17,462 nucleotides of DNA from Discostella pseudostelligera (GCA_036940085.1 JALLBK010000706.1:1-17462), one strand, 5' to 3'. Shown: positions 1 to 8,967, counted from the stretch's first letter. Numbers and translations: made by a program. Notes: generated from the sequence alone by a model not told the origin.

Positions 1-370
1 CTCAAATAATACTACGTAAACAAGTCGCCAAAATCAAAGTAACTCAGGATCTTCCTGGTCTGTTTGGAAAGGGTCGGAAGGTCTTGCGGATCGGGACCAT
101 CTCTAGATTTTGGGGGGAGCGGCGGGGGGGGGCGCCCAACAACAATGACAACACACACAATCAGCCCGTCGGTCCATCTTATCGCTGCAGATTCTGTCCG
201 GCCACCGACCACCATGATCATGATTGACCGTGGCATGATCCTACACCGACACCATAATCTCGCTATCTCTACTAAGCTCATGAGCGAGCTGACCGACAAT
301 GCATTGGGCCATAATAATCTATCACTGATTTCTCACTAAATCCGTAGTCTGCCTTGTTGATATTCCAACC
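1..370 (+). promoter_or_regulatory. 5' flank of the transporter gene, no convincing gene
   Basis: No convincing coding sequence is seen. Two overlapping open frames of about 90 codons on opposite strands have no recognisable domain. The region presumably holds the promoter and 5' UTR of the gene starting at 371. A strongly G-rich patch lies at about 112-133, with two long G runs separated by a few bases, and direct CATGATC repeats occur around 213-240. No clear TATA box was found. The promoter role is inferred from position only. Confidence 0.4.
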
Positions 371-2010
371 ATGAAAGTTCTCACCGCGGGCATGAAGCCA
401 CCTTCGTCGTCATCATTGAGCAACGGCAACGGCGGCAAGAAGTCATCGAGGGGGCAACAACAACAACAACAACAACAACAACCACAACAACCACAGTCGG
501 CAGATGCTGCTTGCGACGTAGCGGAAGTAAACGCCACCAATAACAACAACAATGCTGGTGCTGCCGGTACTGCTGACAATGACAACGACGCCACCAACCC
601 ACTTCTTGTCCCAATTACTGATGATATCCAAAGTCAACAACAACAACAACAACCCAACCAGAACCAGCAACTCGACGACTTGTACTACTCCTCACCACCC
701 ATTCTTCAAAATTCAGTCGAACTTCTGGTTGCTGAAGAGACAGAAAAGTATTCCAAATCTACCGAATATCTCTGGCTGGCCATTTGTTTCTTTGGCATCA
801 TGGGTAGTTTCGTCGCCTACGGACTACTATTGGAATATGCCACCTCGGGGGGGAAACAATTGCATGAATTGAGTTTTCTATTCATCACGTCGCTATTGTA
901 CACATTGACCGCCAGTGTGGGACGATATGCCCGGGCGGAGAAGCCCAGTACTATACCCCCCGCACAATTTGCAGTGCTGGGATTGACGAGTATGGGAAGC
1001 ACATTCTTTAGTGTTCGGGCATTGCGATATGTCATTTATCCCATTCAGGTGCTGGCCAAGAGTTGTAAGCCGGTGCCGGTAATGTTGATGGGGGCACTCA
1101 TGGGGAAGAAGTATCCCATGAAGAAGTATCTTAAGGTGGCGTTGATTGTGGCTGGTGTTGGATTGTTTATGGGGGGTGGGTGAGTAGATGATGTGCAACA
1201 TCGTACCATTTCCAGTGTTCCATCTCTCCTAGACGTTAACCTCAAATTTCTATTCTCTCGTTGGAATCTCTGAAAATCATTCGTTGATCGCCCGGATATA
1301 TGTTGTTGCGGCCTCTCCAATATTATTATGTCCACTGTCTCTACCATAATGCGGTCGTCAATGCACCAACGCACAGCGACAAGAAGAAGAAGAGCAGCAA
1401 CCCAACCGACGACAAGGATGCATCCTCCCAACTCATTGGTGTGACCCTCCTCTTTATTTCACTTTGCTTCGATGGCGGTACTGGAGCTTACGAGGACAAA
1501 TTAATGAGCGTTCATTCCGTGGGACCCTTCGACCTCATGTACAACATTCAATTGGGTAAAACAATTCTCGCGGGCATCGGGCTTATCATTTTGAATCAAG
1601 TACATATATTTGCACAAATGTGTCAAGATATGGGGTTCTTGCTGGTAGCGTTGGGATTGAGCGGGGCTATTGGACAGGTGTTTATATTCGTTACCATTGC
1701 CAAGTTTGGTGCATTGACGTGTGCAATTATTGGACTAGCGCGTAAGGTGGCTACATTGGTGGCGAGCATTTACTTCTATGGACACTCACTCAGTAAGGTC
1801 CAGGCTGTTGGGCTTTTTATTTCGATTGGTGCGATGGTGAATGACTTCTTCGGGAAGAAAGACAAGAAGGGAGGTGGTCATGGACATGGTCATGGAGGAG
1901 AGGTGAAGCAGGGAGAGGAATTTAAGGATGTCAGTATGGAGGAACAACAACCGATGCTTCCTGCAGTATCAGAGGTGGAGCTTGAAATGGGACGTGTAGA
2001 TAAGCGCTAG
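371..2010 (+). CDS. UAA/SLC35B-type nucleotide-sugar (or ER ATP/ADP) transporter, two exons
   Basis: Exons are 371-1179 and 1377-2010. The intron (1180-1376, 197 nt) starts with GTGAGT and ends in CACAG, and joining the exons gives 480 residues with the phase preserved. Residues 1 to about 130 form a hydrophilic Gln/Asn/Ser extension containing a nine-Gln run. About nine or ten hydrophobic segments follow. The pattern GAYEDKL, then FGALTCAIIGLARK, then a terminal helix ending in a Lys-rich tail matches the UAA transporter family (SLC35B1 and relatives), which act in the ER or Golgi membrane. SLC35B1 itself has been reported to exchange ADP/ATP across the ER membrane, and relatives carry UDP-galactose/UDP-glucose or PAPS, so the substrate cannot be assigned here. 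The C-terminus carries a His-Gly run and an acidic stretch and ends VDKR, which is not a classic KKXX retrieval signal. The first Met (371) was chosen; Met8 at 392 is possible. The Gln-rich extension is unusual for the family. Confidence 0.85.
455..481 (+). repeat. (CAA)9 microsatellite coding polyglutamine
   Basis: Nine perfect CAA codons in exon 1 of the transporter encode nine Gln in its N-terminal extension. They are followed by interrupted CCA/CAA codons, and a second run of six Gln begins near 634. Codon purity suggests recent replication slippage. Confidence 0.9.
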
Positions 2011-2360
2011 GAAGAGAGGAATGGGATACATGTGGTAATTAATGTTTAGAGTTAGGATTGGATTCCCCTCCCTAGCGGAGAGTCTTCTTTATGTCGTCAA
2101 CGGCTCTGTCGAGTGGCAACTGTTGCCTGGACAATCAGTCTCATGAATGCTTGGCAAAGTAATGTTGTGGTCATGTTATTTCGCCACCGGTATCGATCTG
2201 AATTGTAACGCTAGACGTCATCAGTCTCATTCTTCAACATCCAGTCCTTTTGCAGGCGATGAAGTCCATGCCATTTAAACTGAATGGAGTGGCAGGGAGG
2301 AAATCCGTCTTCGTCGTATGTCTCTCACCTTGTTTCCGCAAGCTGCTGCGTCATGCTGAT
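2011..2360. other. Convergent intergenic region (3' ends of two genes)
   Basis: This 350-nt gap separates the stop of the (+) transporter (2008-2010) from the stop of the (-) large gene (2361-2363). It should hold both 3' UTRs and polyadenylation sites. No canonical AATAAA, no conserved ORF and no clear RNA structure was noticed. Confidence 0.5.
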
Positions 2361-5300
2361 TTAGTAGCGCCTCTTCTCTCGCATTGACGAGGAAGCAGCA
2401 TATCCAAGCCCAGGTCCAGCCATGACAATTTTTCTCCATCCACCTCGAATACTCTGCCTTACTTTTTCATTACTTTGTGAATCCTTCTCATCAGCGATGA
2501 GCTTCTGTCGATGTTGGACGTTTTCAGACCTATTTCCTTTGTCAGCCAAGATATTGGAGTTGTGCGAATTGATCGTAGAACGTTCTGGGTTCGATGCGGG
2601 ATCTGGTTTCCCAGTATTGACAACACTGGTTGAGTGTTGCGATCGTTTAAGCATATCGGTGCTCGCAGTAGGTGTACGTTCTGAACTCGATGCATAAATC
2701 ACCCTATTGACAGAAGTACCCGGAAAGCCAACGTCATTTAACTGTGACCCAGGTCTGACACATGAATGTTGAACGCCGAAGTTATTCAAGAAGACTCTTT
2801 CATCGCTGGCTGGCTTTGCACTGTCCACTATGTGACCAACAAATCTCAAAGGTGCAACTTCGAAAGCCTCGAAGATGGAGCTATGATGGGATGCACTAGC
2901 ATCATCTGCAGCTCGTCTACCAACGTTCTTATTCAAAGCAGCGGCTATTGGTTTCGGCCTGGAGTTTTTCACTTGCATAACCTGCTGCTGCTGCGGCTGC
3001 AGCTGCGAAGCTGACATTTCATCATCAAGCTCAAGCTGACTCCAAAAACTCTTCACCTTTTGCTCTTCAAGCTTTTGCCAAATACTATCCACTTGCTGTT
3101 TGTTAGGAGTATCATTGTTGCCACTGTTTGCATTTCTTTGTTCCATGAATGCAATATGTTGCAGAAATCCGATATCGGTTCGTCGTTGCTCATTTGCTGA
3201 AGTAGTGTAAGCATCTTTCGACAAGTTTCCAATATCATCCCGGGTATTTGAATCCACGACAATACTTTCTACCTGCCGTTCCGACTGATGATCATTGTAA
3301 CTTTTGTTATGTATCATTGCAGCTCCATCGCTTGAAGCCGATACCGTGCGTTCCAACTCAGTTTGGTTGGAGGCTGAAGGATGTTCATAATCAGGAGCTT
3401 CTCCAAGTCCATTAGGTTGTGTTGAGGAGGCAACATCCGCGGGTCCTTTTTCAAAAAGATCTTCACCGAGCTTGGCAATCGTGCTCCCCACCGACTTAAA
3501 ATTGTGTATTATATCGCCGATGTCGATTATTTGTCGCGCCGGATCAGCGACCACCCTACCCCTTGCATGGTCAACGGACTGGTGCTTTTCCTTCTTCTGC
3601 TGGTCATTCATGATCTGGCAGCCACTATCAGGAGTGCAAGATGATGACTCACTACCCTCTGATAACGATACAGACTTGGAGGTCGGAGCAACACCAGTAA
3701 ACTCCATTTCATTATTCGTGTCCGATGCAGACAAATCCAAACGAGGATACGTGCGATGAAAGATGACCGAAGGCACTGGTAAATTGATATGGCTACGATC
3801 GCTCTCTCGCGTGAATAGGGAGCCCAATTCGGACGTTCCAACAGAGTTATTTCCAAAGTCCCCTACAACAAGACTATCTCTGATTGAATTGCCACGGAGC
3901 TTTTCTTCCAATCTTGATCTAGGCAACTCATGAGGCACATGGTGCGGATGATGCCTGATCGAAGGTGCATGTGAGAATTGTGACTTGATCGTTTGCGATC
4001 GACGAACACTAATGCCGTTTCCGCCAAGATTGGTTGGCTTTGCAAGGGATCGTCGACGACCGCCAGTGGGCTGCATGGGACCATGCTGCATTTCGAAACG
4101 AATGATCGGGGGTAAATCTTTCGTTGTAAGTTTCTTCTTTGCGTCGTGCGCACCAGACTTATGGAGAGAATAATTGGTTCGCATTGTTGTCACGGGAGGT
4201 TGATAGTCTACCCGATTTTTCACAGTAAATCGAGGAGTCTGAACAGGAGTTCCACTACCACTAGCGGATGAAGCAGACGCCCCCGACGACGAAGAAGAAG
4301 ATACAATCGCTTTTGCTGATATTTCCACACCTCCCTGTGGATTGGATAGAATATGTCCCTGGTCAGTTCCGATGCCGTCGCGAGAGTAACTCTCGCTCTC
4401 GCCCTCTGAAGTGCTATGTTCATTATCACTGCGTTCACTACCCTCTAAGCTTGTCTCCTCGATCAAGCCTAGATGTCTCCTATTCACAACAGCATTCATA
4501 CCATTGTCGTCGGCTGCATGCAGTCGAAACAAAGAGGTATGACTGGCAATTGCGATTGAGTTCAATCGCCCAGCAATACTAGCTCCACCGATGGCTTTGG
4601 CTGGCGATTGATTGGTATCGTAAAGCTCGTCGTCATTCACACCATTGGTAGAGTGCCATGCGAGGGAACGTCCTTTTTGCATTTCACGGTATGTCATTTT
4701 GTTCACGTCCGTTATAGCGTCGGATGATAGTGATTGATTATTGACAGCAAATTCCTCAGAATGATCTACGTCGAAACTAACGTCTGATGGCGGATCCACA
4801 GGTTTGTTTTCATGAGTTACCCGATGATCTGGCTGATGTTTTGGATATAAGTCAGCATCATGATTGCTTTCATGTGAGTCGAATTTAGACGGCAGAACCT
4901 TGTTTGCATCGAACTCAACAACTTCACTGGCGTTACAGCAATCATCGCCGAAAGCAGACGGTCTATCAAGCATGTCAAAATCGCCCTTAACACTTCTTTG
5001 GGCGCGGTGATGATCAAAACTGTCTGATGGTAGAGCTCCGGCAGAGATATTATGTTGAGCATTATCCTTAGAATGATCCGGATCCCTCTCCTTCTCCAAT
5101 ATCATGACTTCTTCATCGTTTATTTTGGCTGACTTTAATGCCGTATCTTGCACCACATCGTCAGATTCCTCCTCCTCCTCCTCCTCCTCCTCCACCATCT
5201 CCTCCTTGATTGACGCCATGTCTCCGTCTGAATGCATATGCATATATTTCCTATATCTTGCATGGGACGTATTGGTCCGTACCGGAGTAGTGTCATGTTG

Positions 5301-8111
5301 TCGGATGCGTGCACGTTCCTTCGCGGAAAGAAAGGTTGAAGCTGGAGGTAGATTAGGAAGTAACCGCGACTTTTCAAAGGACTGCAACGGGTTGATCTGA
5401 TCTTCCTCATCACTCTCCACACTGATCGACGACACGACCCTTCCAAATGCCGCAGTTCGAGTCAAAAGATGCGGATGAGCAGAACTATCCATGGAGTTAT
5501 TATCGCGCTGATCCTCCGATGGATTGTCTTCGATCCGACTCGTATCTTCCTCTTTCCCAAATTGACTGTTGCTGATAAAGAATACATCCGAGCTATCAGT
5601 ATCGTAGTTGTTACATCCATTTAAGATGTGATCAGAAAACTGAAAAAGAAATTTAGCAAGATCCTTGTTGTCATTGGTGATGGATGGCAGTGCTTCGAGC
5701 TGAGTTAATTTCGGTGGCGATGCTGGTACTCTATCTGCCTCACGGTTTGCAGGTTTGGTTAATGGAGATGGGCCGACGCAGTGATGCTTCGGATCATGAA
5801 CCTCCACCTCGGCCAAGTTAACGATGCCGTCATCGCCAACGACGAACAATGCAGGTGATGAAGTAGTCAGACCAGCTTTTGTTCTTGCTTGCATCTCCTC
5901 ATTGTCTGGATCAGCCAATGTGGTATCCTCATTTGATTCGGCGGCCTGTTCTAAAACGAAGAAATCCATCATAGCACCCTCCATCATCTCGGCAATTTGC
6001 ACATTCTGTCGAACGCATTCGCTCTCGACGGAAAATTGAACACTACTAGCAGCAATCGATGCTAAAGCACTGCTTTTCATACTTTCAAACGTACATGATT
6101 GTTGAATCATCATCATATCATCATCGTCGCCATCCTTGTCGATGGCGGATGCTTTGCACTGTAGTTGGCTTCGCCGTTGTTGTCGTTGGAGCAGGCTGGA
6201 TAATTTTTCTTCAAGATTGCGCTCTTTCCCCGGAGGCGACATTGATGATTCGACCTCAGACTCATCAAACGAGACCTTTCGGGGGACAGTGCCTGAAACA
6301 TCGCTGGTACCGTCCTCGTTGCTAAAACTAGTATCAATGCTTGCGGTCGGAGCAACCCTTGACAAATGACGATGGTGAGTTGCATGATTTGCATTCTTAT
6401 CCAATGGACCATGCTCTTGATTCTCTGTCGCAACCTCTTCGATCTCGATGATCTCGACCTCCTTATCCTCCTCGTCGTTCTCCTCGACTGCACCTTCTTC
6501 CATCATCATACCACCGAGCACTCCACGAGACCACAAAGGCTGCTGCATTGTCTGCTTCTGCCGTCGGCTAATTCCCGAAGCTAGCGGTGGTAAATGACCA
6601 TGTTTGGCACTGGAAAGCATTGATTGCTGAACTTGTTGTATTTGGGGCAGATGCTGCAGTTGTAGTCGATGATCATCATTGTTTTTCAATTTCTCCTGTT
6701 GCAACGAGGAAGGTGGTTCCTGCCGCCGCCGCCGGTGAGGATGATGAAGTTGGTGAGATTGTTGTTTCTGATGTTGTTGCTGATGTTGAACACCCTCTTC
6801 GTCATTATCCGCCTCGTCGGCAACCTCTTCCCTTGCACCCCCTCCCACCTCACTAGAATATTGTGACCACTGCTGCTGTCGCCGCCGACGGCGATGATGA
6901 TTATGGCTGGGATGTTGGTGGTATTGGTGGTGACGGTTCATTGGTTGTTGCCAATGACCCCCCTCGTTCTCCTCCTCCTTCTCGATCTCCTCCTCCTCCT
7001 TCTCGACCTCCACTTTCTGCTGCTGCATGGAAGTGGTAGTAGCAGCAGCAGTACTAGTACTGGAAGATGCGGATGTGGTAGCAATAGCTGAAGATACTAC
7101 TTGCAGTGGATGCCACGTGGTAGTAGGTTGTCGCGATCGTTGATGTTGTTGCAATTGCGATCTTGGTGGTGGTGGTAGTGGCCGTTGTGGATGATCTTGC
7201 CAACGCTCGGTTGAATCATGAGGATGAAGATGAAGCGGAGGTTGTGATGCATGCTGTGTCGACGACATATTATTCCCTGTACTTCTTTGCTGAACTTGTT
7301 CTTGTAGTGGTAGTTGCTGCTGCTGCTGCTCCACCTCCTCCTGATGAGGATGCAATTTGATCTGTTGTTGCTGCTTCTGCTGCCTCTTTTGACTCAAGTG
7401 ATACTGCAGTTGCACTTCACTCATCTCATCGGTAAGTATTGACATATTCCCATCTCGTTGTTGTTTTTGCTGCTGCTGTTGTTGTCGGATGACCCACATG
7501 TCAAAACTTTGACGCTTCTTCACGGAATTATTTTTGTTAGTGTGGTAATTGGCTATACTTGCTACACCCACGCCCATCCCCGCACTCGATGCTGCTGATG
7601 GAGGATCTTTCTTGGAAGCATGGTTGATTCTATTTCTAATGCCACTACTTTTTGTAGATGATGTGTAGTTACGATTGTAATTGCTGTTGTGGTGGTGACG
7701 AATATCATTTTCTTCGCATGGATCCGTCCCTTTCTCCTCCCTGACCATGTTTTGATTACTACCGCGCACCGTCGTCATTGATCCAGTATCATTGCCAAAA
7801 CTGCTGACATAATTCTGACGGTCGAATCTCATAATATCGTGGGTAGTATCGATGCTGGTGTTGTGTGCGGTGTTGCTTTTGTTGTTGCTGTAGGCAATTG
7901 GCATTTCGAAGTTGTTGAAGCTATTGTTATTGTCATTTTCCCAGCATTCGCCACCACCTCTGCCACTCATATTCATTTCCTCCTCGGCAAAGAAGAAGAT
8001 GGAATCAACTTCTGACGATGACCCGCCACCACCACCCAAGCCGCCACTACTACTGCTGCTACCGACGCTGTAGCTGTAGCTGAAACTGTGATTATTGTTG
8101 TTGATCATCAT
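2361..8111 (-). CDS. Giant low-complexity, mostly disordered protein of unknown function (1916 aa)
   Basis: A single reading frame of 1916 codons without a stop is itself strong evidence of coding. The start is a Met-Met pair at 8111/8108, with an in-frame stop upstream at 8145-8147. I do not recognise the family. Residues 1-60 are Asn/Ser/Gly-rich. About 205-540 are dominated by Gln, His, Arg and Pro with alternating Glu/Lys patches. The rest is acidic and Ser-rich with a nearly pure Glu run around residues 973-983. No membrane segment, signal peptide or catalytic motif is visible, so it is probably cytosolic or nuclear. Short motifs include KVSF at 612-615 (RVxF type, PP1 docking), RFTV at 1294-1297 (RFxV type), basic-Ser sites such as RRRS, and LEEKL twice, at 633-637 and 1401-1405. 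The more ordered-looking parts are about 805-840 and 1290-1480. A scaffold or regulatory role is possible but is inference. No intron was needed. Confidence 0.75.
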   Translation of the reverse strand: MMINNNNHSFSYSYSVGSSSSSGGLGGGGGSSSEVDSIFFFAEEEMNMSGRGGGECWENDNNNSFNNFEMPIAYSNNKSNTAHNTSIDTTHDIMRFDRQNYVSSFGNDTGSMTTVRGSNQNMVREEKGTDPCEENDIRHHHNSNYNRNYTSSTKSSGIRNRINHASKKDPPSAASSAGMGVGVASIANYHTNKNNSVKKRQSFDMWVIRQQQQQQKQQRDGNMSILTDEMSEVQLQYHLSQKRQQKQQQQIKLHPHQEEVEQQQQQLPLQEQVQQRSTGNNMSSTQHASQPPLHLHPHDSTERWQDHPQRPLPPPPRSQLQQHQRSRQPTTTWHPLQVVSSAIATTSASSSTSTAAATTTSMQQQKVEVEKEEEEIEKEEENEGGHWQQPMNRHHQYHQHPSHNHHRRRRRQQQWSQYSSEVGGGAREEVADEADNDEEGVQHQQQHQKQQSHQLHHPHRRRRQEPPSSLQQEKLKNNDDHRLQLQHLPQIQQVQQSMLSSAKHGHLPPLASGISRRQKQTMQQPLWSRGVLGGMMMEEGAVEENDEEDKEVEIIEIEEVATENQEHGPLDKNANHATHHRHLSRVAPTASIDTSFSNEDGTSDVSGTVPRKVSFDESEVESSMSPPGKERNLEEKLSSLLQRQQRRSQLQCKASAIDKDGDDDDMMMIQQSCTFESMKSSALASIAASSVQFSVESECVRQNVQIAEMMEGAMMDFFVLEQAAESNEDTTLADPDNEEMQARTKAGLTTSSPALFVVGDDGIVNLAEVEVHDPKHHCVGPSPLTKPANREADRVPASPPKLTQLEALPSITNDNKDLAKFLFQFSDHILNGCNNYDTDSSDVFFISNSQFGKEEDTSRIEDNPSEDQRDNNSMDSSAHPHLLTRTAAFGRVVSSISVESDEEDQINPLQSFEKSRLLPNLPPASTFLSAKERARIRQHDTTPVRTNTSHARYRKYMHMHSDGDMASIKEEMVEEEEEEEEESDDVVQDTALKSAKINDEEVMILEKERDPDHSKDNAQHNISAGALPSDSFDHHRAQRSVKGDFDMLDRPSAFGDDCCNASEVVEFDANKVLPSKFDSHESNHDADLYPKHQPDHRVTHENKPVDPPSDVSFDVDHSEEFAVNNQSLSSDAITDVNKMTYREMQKGRSLAWHSTNGVNDDELYDTNQSPAKAIGGASIAGRLNSIAIASHTSLFRLHAADDNGMNAVVNRRHLGLIEETSLEGSERSDNEHSTSEGESESYSRDGIGTDQGHILSNPQGGVEISAKAIVSSSSSSGASASSASGSGTPVQTPRFTVKNRVDYQPPVTTMRTNYSLHKSGAHDAKKKLTTKDLPPIIRFEMQHGPMQPTGGRRRSLAKPTNLGGNGISVRRSQTIKSQFSHAPSIRHHPHHVPHELPRSRLEEKLRGNSIRDSLVVGDFGNNSVGTSELGSLFTRESDRSHINLPVPSVIFHRTYPRLDLSASDTNNEMEFTGVAPTSKSVSLSEGSESSSCTPDSGCQIMNDQQKKEKHQSVDHARGRVVADPARQIIDIGDIIHNFKSVGSTIAKLGEDLFEKGPADVASSTQPNGLGEAPDYEHPSASNQTELERTVSASSDGAAMIHNKSYNDHQSERQVESIVVDSNTRDDIGNLSKDAYTTSANEQRRTDIGFLQHIAFMEQRNANSGNNDTPNKQQVDSIWQKLEEQKVKSFWSQLELDDEMSASQLQPQQQQVMQVKNSRPKPIAAALNKNVGRRAADDASASHHSSIFEAFEVAPLRFVGHIVDSAKPASDERVFLNNFGVQHSCVRPGSQLNDVGFPGTSVNRVIYASSSERTPTASTDMLKRSQHSTSVVNTGKPDPASNPERSTINSHNSNILADKGNRSENVQHRQKLIADEKDSQSNEKVRQSIRGGWRKIVMAGPGLGYAASSSMREKRRY

Positions 8112-8214
8112 TCGGCTGCTGCTTGTATCTAGTTTTGTCGTTTGTCACAACATAGTATCCAACATCTCTCTCTATCTCTCAGTTCAGTGCATCGTCGCGT
8201 TTCCCATCCGGCCA

Positions 8215-8269
<55 letters not shown>

Positions 8270-8270
8270 G
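8215..8270 (-). repeat. 56-nt CAA trinucleotide tract in the 5' leader of the large orphan gene
   Basis: This is a perfect run of TGT/TTG on the + strand, nearly 19 units, read as CAA/ACA on the minus strand. It lies about 105-160 nt upstream of the start at 8111. A stop codon at 8145-8147 separates it from the ORF, so it is 5' UTR or promoter rather than polyGln coding. CAA-repeat leaders are known to be unstructured; an effect on translation here is inference. Confidence 0.9.
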
Positions 8271-8514
8271 CGTCGGCGTTGAGGTCGATATCGGCCGTGG
8301 GTCGGTGTCTACGATACCTATGGTACTCCTACTCCTATCTTCTATCTTGTTGGTGGATATCGGATCCCATGGTCATGGTCATGGTGGAGATAAGTAGTAG
8401 GAGTAATATGGTGTGGTAGTACGTGGAGATGTTTCTCATGCATGGTTGAGTGAAGGGCTGTGAAGGGGCTTCTCTCTGTCTCCTCTGTCTCGCGGCACTT
8501 TTCTGGTGCTTGTT

Positions 8515-8522
8515 TTTGGCGC
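8515..8522 (+). promoter_or_regulatory. E2F-like site TTTGGCGC
   Basis: This is an exact match to the TTTSGCGC E2F/DP consensus, set in a TTTTTGGCGCCA context. It lies about 20 nt from the CRE palindrome in the divergent promoter. The function is inferred from the consensus only. Confidence 0.4.
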
Positions 8523-8541
8523 CATTCTGAGGAGTACTCAG

Positions 8542-8549
8542 TGACGTCA
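8542..8549 (+). promoter_or_regulatory. Palindromic CRE-like bZIP site TGACGTCA
   Basis: This is a perfect 8-bp cAMP-response-element palindrome. In the diatom Phaeodactylum, TGACGT/ACGTCA half sites (CCREs) mediate CO2/cAMP control of carbonic anhydrase promoters through bZIP factors. It lies between divergent starts (8111 on the minus strand, 8968 on the plus strand) and could serve either gene. Confidence 0.45.
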
Positions 8550-8794
8550 GCACTTAAGAAAAAAGGGAAGCAGAGAAGCGAAAGAATGTGATGAGGCATT
8601 AAATTCAAATTCAAAATTGCGTCATAATATCATGAATTCAATGTACTCTAAACAGTAAACAGCCTTTCCGACCCTTCCGACTTGCATGTTCTCGGAATGA
8701 TCAGCCTTTCTCGTTTCCTTTCCTTCTTGCCCAATGAGAATTCTTGTCGGCCGGCCAGACCACCGCCCGTCGGACCGTCGACTTGATTGACACC

Positions 8795-8878
8795 ATGACC
8801 GCCGACGCCGCTGACGGCGACGGAACCGACGCCGCCGACGACTGCCGCCGCTGCCACTATCATTTCACTAGAGAGTGA
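8795..8878 (+). CDS. Possible uORF (27 codons) or alternative first exon of the carboxypeptidase gene
   Basis: An ATG in a CACCATGA context opens a 27-residue frame rich in Ala, Asp and Gly with a CRRC motif. It ends at TGA 8876-8878, 89 nt before the chosen start of the carboxypeptidase. The stop overlaps GTGAGT (8875-8880), a strong 5' splice-site match. The frame could therefore instead be a first coding exon. Phase-compatible AGs follow at 8930 and 8939, but those introns would be only 56-65 nt and lack a pyrimidine tract. The uORF reading is slightly preferred. Confidence 0.3.
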   Translation: MTADAADGDGTDAADDCRRCHYHFTRE

Positions 8879-8967
8879 GTAGCAGGTCGAGCTCGACGCG
8901 GTCGCAGGGTGGTAGTAGTAGCAGTAGCAGAGGGGGCAGCCGGCGGCGTGTCACTTCCACTGCAGCA

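Larger units (their letters stand above)
8112..8794. promoter_or_regulatory. Divergent promoter region between the large orphan and the carboxypeptidase
   Basis: The two flanking genes are transcribed away from each other, so this stretch should carry both promoters and 5' UTRs. It contains CT-rich stretches near 8165-8180, a long TTG tract (8215-8270), CATGGT repeats (8368-8386), an E2F-like site (8515-8522) and a CRE palindrome (8542-8549). Open frames here are short or translate the repeat (a polycysteine frame) and are not credible genes. Confidence 0.55.

Noticed and set aside
12..339. Overlapping frames of 95 codons (-) and 91 codons (+) in the left flank
   Set aside because: They overlap on opposite strands, have no recognisable domain and lie in the likely promoter of the transporter.
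6894..7360. Plus-strand Leu/Val-rich frames opposite the orphan gene
   Set aside because: They are antisense readings of Gln/His/Glu codon repeats (CAN/GAR become NTG/YTC) and only shadow the real minus-strand gene.
8095..8397. 100-codon plus-strand frame with a long polycysteine run
   Set aside because: The cysteines are just the TGT reading of the TTG microsatellite; nothing else supports coding.
8875..8967. Extension of the carboxypeptidase frame to 8875
   Set aside because: The frame begins with GTG, not a normal eukaryotic start, directly after an in-frame stop, and that GTG is part of a GTGAGT donor-like sequence.
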